From positions 16,249,248 through 16,313,247 of the forward strand of contig CM025856.1 in the NCBI GenBank assembly GCA_003952965.2: a DNA stretch of 64,000 nt. Direction: 5' to 3'. Shown piece by piece: positions 1-11,110 of the stretch. Made by a program: the position numbers and the translations under genes. Each line of letters starts with the position of its first letter. Position 1 is the first letter of the stretch. The stretch is from Morella rubra. Its lineage: Eukaryota; Streptophyta; Magnoliopsida; Fagales; Myricaceae. The notes under the pieces are model-generated. The model was given only the letters and a program-made list of their open reading frames with translations. It ran no database searches and was not told where the DNA came from.

Positions 1-880
1 TATTAAACACAAGTCCAATGTAACTGTAGAACACCAAATAACCAAATAACGTTGAGAAAAAAACTAGCGTGTTTAGCTAAACTGGAATGAATGATTTAAT
101 GTATATTAAATGGGTGAAAGCTATTGTAGTCAATGAAACCCTAGAAATCCATACATCGATGCAAATATTTAAAATGGGTAAAAAAATGCGATGTTTACCA
201 AGGTTGTCTACAAGTAAAAAATGTAACGTTTTACAGTGAAGAAAGGGTCTAAGATCGATGGCGACGATGGTGTTTGAGCACTGGTAGGGTCCCTCCTTCT
301 CTCACTATCTGTTCAAGAATACCCTACTGAAAGTGAAAACGCGATTTCAAAAGCGGTCCTGAGGGCTTTTTTGTAATACCGGGGTTTGTCTAAAGCACGT
401 TTGTTTTCTCATTTTTAAAAGGGGTAGTGCAGTAATTTCAGTCTCAATATGAGGGGTAAAATGGGGTGAGACGCATGTGCTTGTCACATGCAATGATTTC
501 CGTTCAAAATGATGGACAAGCAGACGGCAGGGTGCGGAATGTTAGCTAGTGGTAGTTGGAGGGCTAAATGTCACGAAATCAATAATATAGGGTGCAAAGT
601 GCGAGTGACACCATAGTCAGGGGCGAAAAGTGTAATTTTTCATTCTATTTTTAAGCACTACTTATAATTTTTGCTCAAACAATGTTTTAAAATGGGTCGC
701 ATCGTGGGTCGCTAGAATAATCTTCGAAATAACCTTGTAAAAGTAAGAAATAGTATTAACATAAGGCTAGTCCATCCCATTCTTTTTTGACACGATAAAA
801 ATGGAACACACTCTGATGCTCTTCTTCAGTTCAATTTTTCTCTTTTTCAGAATTGTGTAGGGGACCATACCTACCTTACT
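1..880. other. Non-coding, decayed repeat DNA
   Basis: No credible gene is seen. The part from about 420 to 640 has the feel of one half of a foldback or MULE-type terminal repeat (runs such as GGGGTAAAATGGGGTG and a closing GTGTAATTTTTC). I could not find the matching opposite arm or a target duplication, so it is only a likely remnant. Confidence 0.3.
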
Positions 881-911
881 ATGAAAACACAATGGAAAAA
901 CCTACCAAAAC

Positions 912-1280
912 CATTCCTAAATGACTTTTTCCTATCCTCGATCTTCCCCCTCGCCTCCTCTTCCATTCTCTCCACCCAACTCTCTCTCTCTCTCTCTAAT
1001 AATCCCTTGCTCTCGCTGGTCTTTCTCTCTCTGATAATTTCATTCCTAAAAGACTTCTTGATGTCCTCAATCTTCCCCCTCGCCTCCTCTTCCATTTTCT
1101 CCTACCCAACGTCTATCTCTCTAATAATACCTTTCTTTTTCTAGTTTCTCTCTCTTCACCTGAACCAATGGCTGCTGTGTTTGTCTAATAATCCCTTTCT
1201 CTCACTAGTTTCTCTCCCTCTCCTGAATCACTGGCTGCTATGTTTGTGTAACGAATGTGTCTAAAATAATTCCTTTCTCT
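912..1280. repeat. Imperfect tandem repeat, CT-rich
   Basis: A block of about 127 bases starting near 915 recurs at about 1044. Both carry the segment TCTTCCCCCTCGCCTCCTC followed by a CT-rich stretch, and shorter partial units follow to about 1280 (CCTTTCTCTCACTAGTTTCT appears twice). The open frames on both strands here only reflect the low-complexity composition, so I do not call a gene. Confidence 0.6.
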
Positions 1281-1356
1281 CACTAGTTTCTTTCTATCGA
1301 TAATTACTGGATTTTTCAGTAATGAATGTGTACAAAATTCGCTTAGAAAAAAAAAA

Positions 1357-1890
1357 GTGTTAGCCCATGGTTGCTCCTTGAGCTATTTAACTCGATTTTG
1401 ATGATAACAAATGACAAAATAGCTTTGGAGTATTTTTATAATATGTGGTTGTCAATCCACCATTCAATTGAGAGTACTCAATTGTATTTAATCTCTCTTA
1501 AGTTCATTATGCCCTATATTTGATTTAAACACCATGACATGCACTTAAAATTATTATATTTTTCATTGTAGGAGTTTTTGTGTTGAATTGGAAATGATTC
1601 CATATCAAAAAGCACTGAAAGTCTTCTTTTGCCAAGATAGTGTTGACACATTGGAAACATGGTGTCGACACATTGTACAGCTGCCAGAATGTCATTTTGA
1701 TGGTGTCAACACATGTGAAGCACAGTGTCAACACATGGTGAAGGAAGTGTCAATACATGGTGAAGAAGTGTTGACACATGCCACAGGCACTTGCGAGTCA
1801 GTTCCAGACTTGAAAAAGGTGTCAACACATAGGCATATATGTGTCGACACATGTTAAGGGGGCAAAGTGTATTTAACCCTTAATTAATGC
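1357..1890. mobile_element. Probable LTR fragment of a copia-type element
   Basis: The segment opens with TGTTAGCCCATGG and then GATTTTGATGATAACAAAT, wording common at the start of plant copia LTRs of the SIRE group. It carries the palindrome cluster at 1640-1857. No internal coding region, primer site or second LTR is attached, so it is at most a truncated or solo LTR fossil. The assignment rests on recognition of the style and not on an alignment. Confidence 0.35.
1640..1857. repeat. Cluster of TGTCGACACA / TGTCAACACA motifs
   Basis: About eight copies of a 10-base imperfect palindrome (TGTTGACACA, TGTCGACACA, TGTCAACACA, TGTCAATACA) occur within about 220 bases with irregular spacing of 20-50 bases. 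The spacers are unrelated. Similar motifs occur in some plant LTRs. They could be protein binding sites or remnants of amplified short repeats. Confidence 0.55.
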
Positions 1891-1899
1891 TGCGAGCCT

Positions 1900-2796
1900 G
1901 CGAACCTTTGCTATCTTTTTCAAATTTAAATTTTCCACCCATCAACTAGATAACAACTTTTTAAGTATTGTATCATAAACTATTAATTTTTACATATTAC
2001 ATCCTTAAGCTATCAATAAGACATTTTGCATCCTTAATCAATTTTTTTTTTTTATCATGTTATTTTGAAATGAAGTGACCCACTTTGCATATGTTCATAT
2101 TTGATTGCAGTGATTATATCATTTTTAGGTATAAATGATAATATCCTTACCCACTTTGCATATGTTCACATTCAATTGAGGACATTATCGTCTATATAGA
2201 GGTATATGACCCTTCACTCCCTCAAAATAATATAATAAATTAAAAAAATAAATAAAAAATACAAACATATATGTATATATATGGTCATTCTCAAATTGAT
2301 TCTAGGAAAGTTGAAAAAAAAAATTTCTCATAATTAGATATATGGCCTAATAGCTTTTGATTGTCGATCTCTATGTTAGAAAGATAAGAGGGATGAAAAA
2401 AAATGCTATCGAGTAAGAGTGAATTTGTTGATGTAGGTAGCCTACAAGACAGACGACCTCTATTTTAGCGAACCTTGTATACATATCTCCACCCATTCCA
2501 GATCATATAAAAACATGGAGAATATTGTTTTATTAATAATTATGATGGAGTATTAATTAATGAGAGTTTTATTAATAAACTCATGAGACCACCTATGTTA
2601 CAACACTTTCTTTATTAATTGATGATCGCCTTCTTTTTTTAATTCACATTCAGAGGTGTATGGTCAGCCTTTTTCCATCATTCATATTATTCACCAATTC
2701 TCAAATCCCTAAGAATGCAAATTCCCAATGCTATTCGGCCTACTCCTGTTAGCTGGTACATGCAAATTAACTATGATGTCATTTCTGATTCTTTAC
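1900..2796. other. Intergenic, downstream of DC1 copy A
   Basis: A+T-rich DNA without a recognisable gene. The part from about 2190 on is repeated almost unchanged at 26891. A shorter piece at 2085-2190 (CACTTTGCATATGTTCACATT and neighbours) is repeated at about 26405-26530. Confidence 0.5.
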
Positions 2797-4219
2797 TCAA
2801 GCATGAGTATTATAATGAAACTCCACACACTTTGAAGTTAAATTCGTACAAACAATTTCACAACTAATCTGACACAAAAGTTAACATCATGCGTGATATT
2901 TATATTTGAGGATACAGTTTGAATGAACAGGATAACTGTAATCTGCACAGTAATAGAACCAAAGCTTTGGATCTCGTTCTTCTTCACATAAATCGTAATA
3001 ATATTCACTGGAGTCATCTTCAACAGTATAACGAAGTGAAAAGGATGTTCATGTGGTTCGTATATCGCAGAATATGGTAGTGTCATGCAATTAAAGTCAA
3101 GCACGAATTCACAATCGCCACAATGAAATATGTATTTGCTACTATGGTCGCAACAACTACACTTGACATTAGCCAATGAGTGGCAAAGAATAAGCTGGTG
3201 CTTGTGAGCATCATGTGTAAGGATAATGTGGACCGAACTGCATGGGACATCAAGGTCGAAACTACAATGGTCACAATTATACTTGAAGCCCTTCGATACA
3301 TGTTGACAGGCATCGCACTAAACTTCTCTTGAGCGAAGCATTAGGGGGTGTAGGTGAAGTGGATGTCGCTTTTTTCTCGGTAATTCAACACAAGATCTAT
3401 GAAGAAAGAATCTACATATGGTGCATTTGTAAAAATGAGGAAAGATAAGAAGCACACACCCATCACATTGCTCGTTGATGTCAAGCTCGTCGGTAAGTTT
3501 TAACTCATGCTCATGACTGAAATGCTTGATTTCTTCCTCTATTTCAACTCCATCGACTCCTAACTTTTTCTTGTTAGCAACATAGGGAGATAAGTCACTA
3601 GATTCAACACGTTTTGCACCCTCTTGTTCTGACATATTTGTTGGCTCAACATGCTCTGTATCTTTAAGTTCTCACATAAATTTTTCACCCATCTTTTCCT
3701 TGGTCGTAGCACAATGAGGGTGAGTAAGAAAATTGCAACTTGAGCAATAATAGACCTAGTAGTTCATGTCTACTGTTTGAGCATATATTTGACAAACTTT
3801 CCTATAAGATCTATCAACTTGAAGAGAGTACATGAGGTTGAGAGGATGTTATTTATGCCATACAACTTTGACAATCGACGGCAAGAAAGCACACTTTTGG
3901 TCAACCACAAATGAACATGTGGCATAATAGTAAAAAGGCCCCTTGTCTTCTTTCCCACAAGCATCACAAGTGAATGAAAAGCAATTCCGCACAAGGGTCA
4001 ACGGATGGTTGCGCATTTCAAAATTCTTGGTGAGTGGCCTTGTAATCAATGGCAAGGAACTGCATTTTATGTGTGTTGCGAGTGAACATGTAGCACAAAA
4101 GTAAAACATACCCTTTCCTTCATCCCAGTAAGCGTCACAACTGAATGGTAATGATTTCTGCACAAGGATTAATAGATGGTCTTGACTTTGAGATTCTTTG
4201 ATGAGAGGTAGAGAAGTGC
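2190..4219. repeat. Segmental duplication, left copy (DC1 copy A 3' part and flank)
   Basis: This stretch matches 26891-28880 nearly base for base, about 24.7 kb apart. It covers the downstream flank and the C-terminal part of the DC1 gene. The match ends inside the gene near 4219, where the right copy switches to the sequence of DC1 copy B. Confidence 0.9.
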
Positions 4220-4547
4220 ACTTTGGGTCAAGATTGAAGTCGCAGTGAGAGCAGTAGTAACTGAAGTTGTAAAAATGACCCTCGCATCCATCACGTTTGA
4301 TCCTGGTCTCCTGTGCATGGAGAAGAAGAGTCTACTTGGGGTGTGAAGGGTGCTGCAACTCCAAAGGTAATTCGGTACATGATTTATGAAGGATAAAATT
4401 ATAAGTTTGGCAATGGTAAAAGGCACCTAAAATTGGTTCCGAGCACTCTAGGCAAGTTATTTTCAAAAGATCCAATATTTTAATAATCCCTTTGGTCTCT
4501 TCATGGTGGATCAAAGGCTGAAGATGTCTGAAATGTTGAAGTTCCAT
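2797..4547 (-). pseudogene. DC1 domain (Cys/His-rich) protein, copy A, broken
   Basis: DC1 proteins are plant zinc-binding proteins made of repeated C1-like modules; several respond to stress or pathogens, but the role here is unknown. The likely start is the ATG at 4547, giving MELQHF, the usual opening of the family. Modules are seen in order: CLEC..CQTY..HKSC; CEGHFYNFSYYCSHC; CDAYWDEGKG..CATC; CDACGKEDKG..CSFVVDQKC; CDGC..CTIC..HRSC; CSCCDHSS..CGDC; then the CEEERDPKLWFYYCADYSYPVHSNC module in another frame. A weak C-terminal remnant follows, closing near 2797. Breaks include an in-frame TAG right after HPSHPK (near 4335), loss of frame near 3850-3640, a stop before the module near 3313 and a shift near 3020. 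DC1 genes are normally single-exon, so splicing is unlikely to explain these. It is the oldest-looking partner of copies B and C. Confidence 0.8.
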
Positions 4548-4599
4548 ATCTTTTTTCCTCTCTTTTATCTGTCCAACCAAATTCTCTAAAATATTACAT

Positions 4600-5824
4600 T
4601 CGAATTAATCAATTGATCAATGGGCTAGATAGCGTGAGAATCTTAGATATTTGCCAAGTATGCTGACTTGTTCTCAGTCGTTTGTCCCTTTCTTTCTCTT
4701 TCACCTTTTTTGTGCAGCCTCTAACTTTGCACTGAATTAAAAGTCACAATCATCTTCAAATTAATTAAAGTTTTCACTAAATAGGAAATAAATAAGAAGA
4801 TCCATGCAGTGCCCCCATTTTGTGCGTCGAATGGCTTAGATCATCGTCTCAAAATTTGAAAAGGCCCAAAGACTTACCAACAAGAATCTCGATTATAAGG
4901 CTTGAGTTGCATCCCGATTTAGTAAATGGAAGCAGAGGAGAAATGATGAAAAGAAAGCCATCATACTTAGCCCTGTAAATTCACCAAGTTCACACAAAAA
5001 TTGATCTATAATCGACAAGAATCATCCCAGAGCAACAAAAACGTTAACAAAAAATTCAAAAGGGTTGAGAACAGATAATGGAGAAAGGCTTACGTCGGAG
5101 GTGAAAAGTCGCATATATAATAGATAAATTAAACACCTACGACCTAAATTATGTTCCAAAAAAACACGGACTAAACACTGAGGGGGAAAAGAAAGTCACC
5201 AATGCATCAGTATTGAAGTTAAATATAACAGCAAAACAAAGTAAGCATACATTAATAACATTATAAGCCATAAATATTTTGCAAAAAAAAAAAAGAATAT
5301 TAATATTTTGCTTCAAATTAAATTCAACCAATGCTTGTCTTCTGACAAAGTTGATCTCGGTTGCAAACTCAACTGTTACATCTGTTCAAAAGAAGACTTT
5401 AGAAGACTTGATAATGTGTCCCGACATGTCATCAACTATGAGCAGCCATGGTGCCACTAAGCTTTAAAAGGGGCAAGGTACCGGTGATGTTTGTTGAGCT
5501 TATTCCTTTATATAACCCTCCTTCACTCACTCTCTGGTTTTTTGGGCTCTTTGTCCATTTCAAAAGATAAGAAACAAAACAATGTTTTAGAAAATAAAAG
5601 ATCATTTCAACAGATGAAAAATGAAGCAAAGAATATGTTATAGAAAAGAAATGAATAAAAAAAAAAACTGTACTAGAAGAAGAATATGAATTGTCGGTGA
5701 TACTTGGCATCCCCAAATTATAAAGTTAGGGTATTAAAATGATCAAACTATGAGAAAAAAAAAAAAACTGGAAGTGTACTGACGTTCTAGAAGAATATGT
5801 ACTTGTTGAATGAGGCAAATTAAT
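4600..5824. other. Intergenic, upstream of DC1 copy A
   Basis: It probably holds the promoter of copy A, but no clear core element can be fixed. From about 5400 the sequence is shared with 31350 onward (for example CCCTCCTTCACTCACTCTCT). The short open frames show no family resemblance. Confidence 0.4.
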
Positions 5825-6326
5825 GGGGTAAACTCATAGTTAGCCCCCTATGTTTGGGCAAAAATCAAGTTGCTACCCTTATTTTTCAATCCAACAATTT
5901 GAGACCCATAACTTTCAAAACCTATCAATCTTCGCCCCCGTCTAAATTAGACGTTAAATCAAACGGAAAATCGTGCAAAATATCAAAATGCCCCTCCAAG
6001 GCTAAATTTTAAAAAATAAATTAAAATAATATAAATTTAAAAATAAATTAAAAATAAATAGATTATTGAAATAGATTTTCAATAGTTTTATTAAAAAAAA
6101 ATATCATTTTTTATTTTTAATGAATTTTTTTAATTTTTTTAGTAATTTTATTTTGGAGGGGCATTTTGGTCATTTTTCACTTTTCCGTTTGATTTAACGT
6201 CTAATTTAGACGGGGGCGAAGATTGATAGGTTTTGAAAGTTATGGGTCTCAAATTGTTGGATTGAAAAATAAGGGTAGTAACTTGATTTTTACCTAAACA
6301 TAGGGGGCTAACGATGAGTTTACCCC
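5825..6326. mobile_element. Foldback MITE, about 502 bp, 8-bp target duplication
   Basis: The left arm begins GGGGTAAACTCATAG and the right arm ends with its inverse complement. The arms match for about 175 bases and the A+T-rich middle is also nearly self-complementary. Identical AAATTAAT flanks lie at 5817-5824 and 6327-6334. There is no coding capacity. An 8-bp duplication fits hAT, whereas the terminal wording resembles Mutator-like MITEs, so the superfamily is left open. The close match between the arms suggests a fairly young copy. Confidence 0.9.
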
Positions 6327-6810
6327 AAATTAATCATTCCGTTGATGCAAGAGTAGTTGAAGCATTGAAGTCGTAAAAACTTTAAAAAAAACTGTCGTGA
6401 ACATGAAACGAGTACGGTCATGATTTGCTATTGATTATTTATTTTACCTTGAATTGCTTTTTCTTTTTCTTTTTTTCCTGAGATTTTCTTGTCCTCTGTT
6501 TCTCTTATATATTGAGTGTTACTTACTCTAATGGCAGCAATAAGGTCCAATAGACAGTTAGTACTTGATTAATATTGCTATGTGGATTTCTTTAGGCGAA
6601 TTTCGTCGAATGGGGTTTGGATTCAATAAAATCGTTTATTTTATTTTGTTTTATTTTTGTATCAAACTATCATATACATAGAAATATTGATATCAAGCAC
6701 TAGCTAGACAGAAATTGTGTTAGGAATAATTGTCACTAAGACTACCTTCTAGACAAAATTGCAGTATGAATTCTTCTTAATTTGCAGTACTATGTTGTTA
6801 GTATTATCTG

Positions 6811-7330
6811 AAAAGTATGTACACGTGGAAAGACATGGTTGGATAAAGAAATAATACTATAGTATTTGATGATCCTTTCCCTTGGGAACTCAAGAATTCT
6901 AGTTTGTATACGTCACAGAACTTGCGACACGAAAAGGAAAAGAATATTGCAATTGAAAAATCATATGGAAACAAAATATTTTTCAGAATTATTGGAGGAA
7001 TAGATAGATATATAAATAATTTTTTTTTCCACAAGATGTTCTTTGGATTAAGTATTTCTTAGAAAGTGCAATTGAATTCATATTTATTAAAATCCACAAG
7101 ATAAATTACTTTTATTAAAATGTCAAAAATCTATACACATGGAAAGTTGTTGGATAGGTATACGATATGGTTTAGTATCTGATCCTTTTCTTTTAACAAG
7201 AAGATTCTTTAAGTCAACGTCTCAAAAATCCTGGTTTGAAGACTAACGTGAGTGTACCTAATCGAAGCAAAGAATATCTTTTAAAATTGGAGCAATGAAG
7301 TTACTAGGAAGTAAAGCCAAGCACAAGGAA
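6811..7330. repeat. Two copies of a recurrent non-coding block
   Basis: A block of roughly 150-200 bases, marked by ACACGTGGAAAG..TTGGATA..AGTATTTGATGATCCTTT followed by an AAAGAATAT stretch, occurs at about 6811 and again at about 7131. Related copies are at about 32025, 32436, 33082, 34621 and 54056. It may descend from the upstream region of a multiplied gene. No coding frame is attached. Confidence 0.6.
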
Positions 7331-7990
7331 TAATTCAAAGCTGATCAACATCCAAAGCAATTCACTTTCAACGTATCTTTCAAGTAGAGCATTTTTTTGT
7401 TGCATGCGAATTGCACTGACAAAAGCCTAACCTACAATTACAAGAAGGAAATTAGGTTGAGCAAATAACAATAGACTGTTTTTTTAAACAAATTTTTTAA
7501 CATCATTATTAGGTGTAAATAAAAATGCCTTTAACCCACTTTACATATATTTGCATCTAATTTTATGAAATAAATTGACAGAAAATACAAAGTATTTAAT
7601 ATTGATTGTTTGAGGGTGCAGTGTGTCAAAATGAGTAGTTCTGAGTGTAATATGTCCAACATGTATAATTGATGGTTAAAAAACAGATTTATCTCTTTTT
7701 AAAACAAGAAAAATTGATAGATATACATGTATAAACTTGCATTATTTTTAAAGCAGCTCAAAGGTTATATGGAGTTGTAATTACTTATTTCCCTTCCTTC
7801 TCTCCTTTTCCCAATTTACCTAAAGATTTGTTAATAATTATTTGGAGACAGCGAAGTGCAAGACAAATGTGGAAAGATAGGAATATTTTTTTTTAAAAAA
7901 GAAATTATATATTTCTTTAATTATTGATAAAATTAAACATAAGAAAATTATCATTCTAGTAAATTTGTAGCGTTGATCAAGAAGACCAAT
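7331..7990. other. Intergenic, no gene seen
   Basis: A+T-rich sequence. The first part continues the duplicated flank shared with about 33340-33550; nothing further is recognised. Confidence 0.5.
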
Positions 7991-7999
7991 AAGGCATTT

Positions 8000-8358
8000 T
8001 AAAGATCTCAGGACAACTATATCCATTGGCCATGACTGGTAATTGCTTGCAACGCTCCAAACCCTCTCCTCTTCTTTTGAAACTCTCCTCCGGCAAAGAA
8101 CTTGGCCGCTGTGTGCGGTGTTTTGTTGCTGTCCAACCTCTTGGTTCGGTTTCGGCTTCCAAATCTATGGATCCAGCTGTCTCTTCTAGGTCTTTTAACC
8201 TGGCTTGTTCTTGTGGGCTTTGGGCCCACTTTACTTGATGTAAAGGGGCTTTATGCCCGTTAGTCTTGTAGCTGGACCTCTGGGCTCTTCACTTGTATGT
8301 TGCCTCTTGTATTTTTTCCCCTATTAATGAAGTTTTACGATTTCCCTAGAAAAAAAAA
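8000..8358 (+). mobile_element. Possible LINE 3' end or retroposed fragment
   Basis: The segment ends in TTTTCCCCTATTAATGAAG, a short T-rich stretch and an A run at about 8348-8358. Plant LINE 3' ends often look like this. The upstream part is more G+C-rich than its surroundings and has an open frame of about 70 codons (8026-8238) with no recognised family. No reverse transcriptase is present and I found no sure target duplication. Confidence 0.35.
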
Positions 8359-8359
8359 A

Positions 8360-9012
8360 TCCTGGTTTTTAAGCCTAGCCACAGGACCACTCAAAGGGCC
8401 TGGAAGAGTGTTGTATTATTTCGTGGCCTGGTATGACATCAGTACCGAGAAAATGCACCTAGGCCTAAAGGCCAGAAACCCAGTACAGGGTGAGAAGGCC
8501 CAGCCTATTGGGAGGGTCAGACACAATATGACTCAGCCCTTGGGCTTGATTTCATTTAGAAATTTGTACGCCAAAATTTTAGCCTAATAAAATAATTACA
8601 AAATAATTTATCTCTTTTTATTAAATTATCACTTTATATTATAATAAATAAAAAAAATTCATTCAAATCATCTCACTCTTCACTTTTCACCAACTCTCAT
8701 ACTCAAACATTTTTTACCATTCCAAAATTTTAACACACTAAATAATTTATTCACACTATATCAAAATTTCAGTACCCAAAAGCATGAAGCACATGTAATT
8801 CCTTGCGAAGCATACGGCTTCATGACTTTTGGGAAAATTATACCCCTATTATGTATGGCTTAAATCCGAGAAAAAATGTATGCTTACAAAAATCAACTAT
8901 ATTAGGCCTACTAAATGCGCATATATATTGGATTAAGCAGATTGTAAAATCTACACATGCCTAAACGAAACTAGAAATATATATATATACACACACACTA
9001 AGGTTATTATAT
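8360..9012. other. Intergenic, left flank of the CACTA element
   Basis: A fragment rich in GGCC-type words lies at about 8385-8560 and resembles in composition the repeats at 54740-54900 and 59800-59900. The rest is A+T-rich and ends in a short (AT)n(AC)n microsatellite at about 8976-8999. Confidence 0.4.
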
Positions 9013-9015
9013 AAG

Positions 9016-9120
9016 CACTACAAGAAATATAGCTTTAGGTGACAAAAATCTGGGTGTCAAACCAAATTTTGTCACCTAAGTGGCATTTCCCTGACAAAAT
9101 ATTAATTTCGTCACCCAAAA
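9016..9120. repeat. CACTA left terminal region
   Basis: The terminal CACTACAAGAAA is followed by TTTAGGTGACAAA..TTTTGTCACCTAA, an inverted pair that can form a hairpin. The right end has the same vocabulary. Confidence 0.85.
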
Positions 9121-9141
9121 TCATCCAGGAACAAAAAAACC

Positions 9142-9730
9142 GTCCGGACCAATCAAAAACACGTTCGGACATATTTCTGGAGTGACGACATACACGCGTC
9201 GCCAATAAGTGACGGTAAAAATAGTCACAAAATATAAAAACCGTCCGGACTCTCAACAAAACCGTTCGGACTCTATGCTGGGTGGCAAATTGCAAATTGT
9301 CGTAACTGAGTGACAATTAGAATCGTCACAATTTTTTCAAACCCGTCCGAACAATATTTTATAAAACCGTCCGAATGGAATTACATAACGAATAATAATC
9401 GTCAGCATATATAGTGACAAATTTAAAATCGTCATGAACACTCAATACCGTTCGGACTACACAAAATGCGTTCCAATGGGAAAAAAATCCGTCCGGACTG
9501 TTAAAAAAGTCTGCATGACGCTTCTTCCACGAATCGTGTGGTTCCACGTTGCAAAACTTTAGACACGTTAAGAATCGAAACCGTCCGGACTAATAAATAC
9601 AGTTCGGACGGTTAAAGTTCTAGATCCATTTCGAATCAATCGGCATATTTAATGACATAAATTTAATTGGGCCACGTGTGAAAATGATGCAGAGAACCGT
9701 CTGAACGAATATGAAATACGTTCGGACGCT
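9142..9730. promoter_or_regulatory. CACTA 5' subterminal repeat array
   Basis: The 8-base palindrome GTCCGGAC and its one-transition variants GTTCGGAC and GTCCGAAC recur every 20-100 bases here (for example 9142, 9163, 9243, 9264, 9345, 9450, 9491, 9583, 9602, 9720). In En/Spm-type elements the TNPA protein binds short repeats in this position. The same sites continue at lower density to about 14230, much deeper than usual. Confidence 0.75.
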
Positions 9731-9759
9731 TTTAGGAGACGTTAAACCTGCCACACTTT

Positions 9760-9850
9760 GTGAAAGTCACAAACTCTCTCTCCTCTCTCAAACTTTCTCC
9801 TAAACGATTTCACTCCTATTCGAGATCTCTCAAATAACTTCAGGTAAAAC
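9760..9850 (+). promoter_or_regulatory. Probable 5' leader inside the CACTA element (first copy)
   Basis: A CT-rich stretch (ACTCTCTCTCCTCTCTCAAAC) ends in a good splice donor, CAGGTAAAAC, at about 9840. The second module has a similar arrangement (CT-rich leader at about 11395-11470 followed by TTTAGGTATG). I infer a transcribed leader; no start point can be proved. Confidence 0.4.
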
Positions 9851-10123
9851 TTTTTTCATGAGTTTGCTTCTTAATTTCATGCATTTCAATTCAATTATGT
9901 CTGTTATTTAGTTTGTTGGGTTGTTTTGGTTGATCAAATTATGCTGCTTTGGTTTGGTTCATCGAAACACCGTTCGGACGGTATTTTACAACGTCCAGAC
10001 TTGATGTCTAATGTCCGGATGGCATATAATTTAAACGATGCAGTTTGATTTTCATGCGAACGGTTTTTCCTAATGTTCGGACGGTTTTTGCTAGGTTGAC
10101 CATGGAACACTTGGGGAGAAGTA

Positions 10124-10490
10124 TCACCAATGTCGGGGGACAGACAGAGTGACCAGCTTGGGCGGACGCTTTTTAGTGGAGTTGAAAGAGAGTATTCGGG
10201 CGATAGTGAGGCCGACGCATTCGTTGTGCATGGAGCTCCAATGCCGCTTGATCGGTCTAGAGACCAAACTTGCTCTAACGGATAGGGCTCTAACGAAAGA
10301 GTTGAATATTATGTGGATGAAACTGTTCTCTGTGAGACAACAATTATCTGAGTTGTCCCAGTCTGTCCATACGTTCTGATACAGCTGCAAACACTCGTCA
10401 GACGGGTGGATAATATGGAGGAGCATTTGGCGCATGTTCGTGACGCCCTCGGACAAGATCTGGACGAGCCAGCTCGTGATTTGGACTAGT
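10124..10490 (+). pseudogene. Partial duplicate of the CACTA accessory ORF
   Basis: The open frame 10149-10379 has a heptad-like, charged composition. It matches the C-terminal part of the ORF at 13029-13253 in layout: RPTH versus RPTM, CRLIGLETK versus CRLTTLEQK. After a frame change it also has RRVDNMEEHLAHVRDAL versus RVVHIEEHLSQIRDVL. The N-terminal domain of the accessory protein is missing here. It is a decayed copy produced by duplication of the element's 5' part. Function is unknown; a coiled coil is likely. Confidence 0.6.
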
Positions 10491-10960
10491 TTCTGTTTAT
10501 GCTTTATCACTATTATTTATTTACCGTTTGAAAGACCGTCTCCGGCTTGTACTAGACATTATGATTGTGTTTTTCGTTCTGTATTAGGATTATTTTTGAT
10601 ATTTTATATTAGTTTATGTTCTTTCACTTGATTAAATTTATTACAATTTAAACAGATAATTAGTACGATCAAACGGGTGATTTGTACGAGTGCTATGTTA
10701 ACGGAACGATTAGTGTAATTAGCTTGTAATTACAATTAAATAGGTGATTAGGAAATTAATTTAATTGAAAGAAGTTAAATTTAGTGAATTTTACAACAAA
10801 AAAAAAAAAAAAGAAATTTTAAATAAATCTGCTAGGGGTTCAGACGACAAACATAACGTTCGACTTCACTAAAGAGTAGGTGTTCGAACATAGAGGGATA
10901 GAGTCCGGACTCGAATGATGAAATGACGCGGTTGGAACGGTTGAGTAATACGTCCGGATG

Positions 10961-11110
10961 CTATTGTAACAGTCGCATGGCTTACACGTGTTTACGTTAT
11001 ACGATATCGAAAACAATGGTACCCGTTGGACCGTAATACACAGTCCAGACGCTATTGTAACCGTCGCATGGTTTACACGTGTTTACGTTACCCGCGGTTG
11101 AAAACAGTTG
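10961..11110. repeat. Short direct duplication within the CACTA 5' half
   Basis: GCTATTGTAAC(A/C)GTCGCATGG followed by TTACACGTGTTTACGTTA occurs at about 10961 and again at about 11051, a spacing of about 90 bases. Each copy is preceded by a subterminal-type site. Confidence 0.75.

Larger units (their letters stand above)
5400..7650. repeat. Segmental duplication partner of 31350-33550
   Basis: Long collinear blocks are shared with 31350-33550, such as GGTCCAATAGACAGTTAGTACTTG at about 6544 and 31769 and the downstream stretch to about 7450. The right copy lacks the MITE at 5825-6326, so that insertion came after the duplication or was lost there. Confidence 0.75.

Noticed and set aside
881-1144. 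Ser/Leu-rich frames on both strands
   Set aside because: They are produced by the CT-rich tandem repeat and not by a gene.
1640-1857. CRISPR-like spacing of short repeats
   Set aside because: The repeats are only about 10 bases, imperfect and irregularly spaced, and this is plant DNA.
8026-8238. Possible small host gene
   Set aside because: The surrounding tail and A run suggest a retroposed fragment; no domain was recognised.
10124-10510. Minus-strand open frame of 128 codons
   Set aside because: It lies opposite the plus-strand accessory ORF duplicate, which has a homologue at 13029-13253; the minus frame has no relatives in the window.
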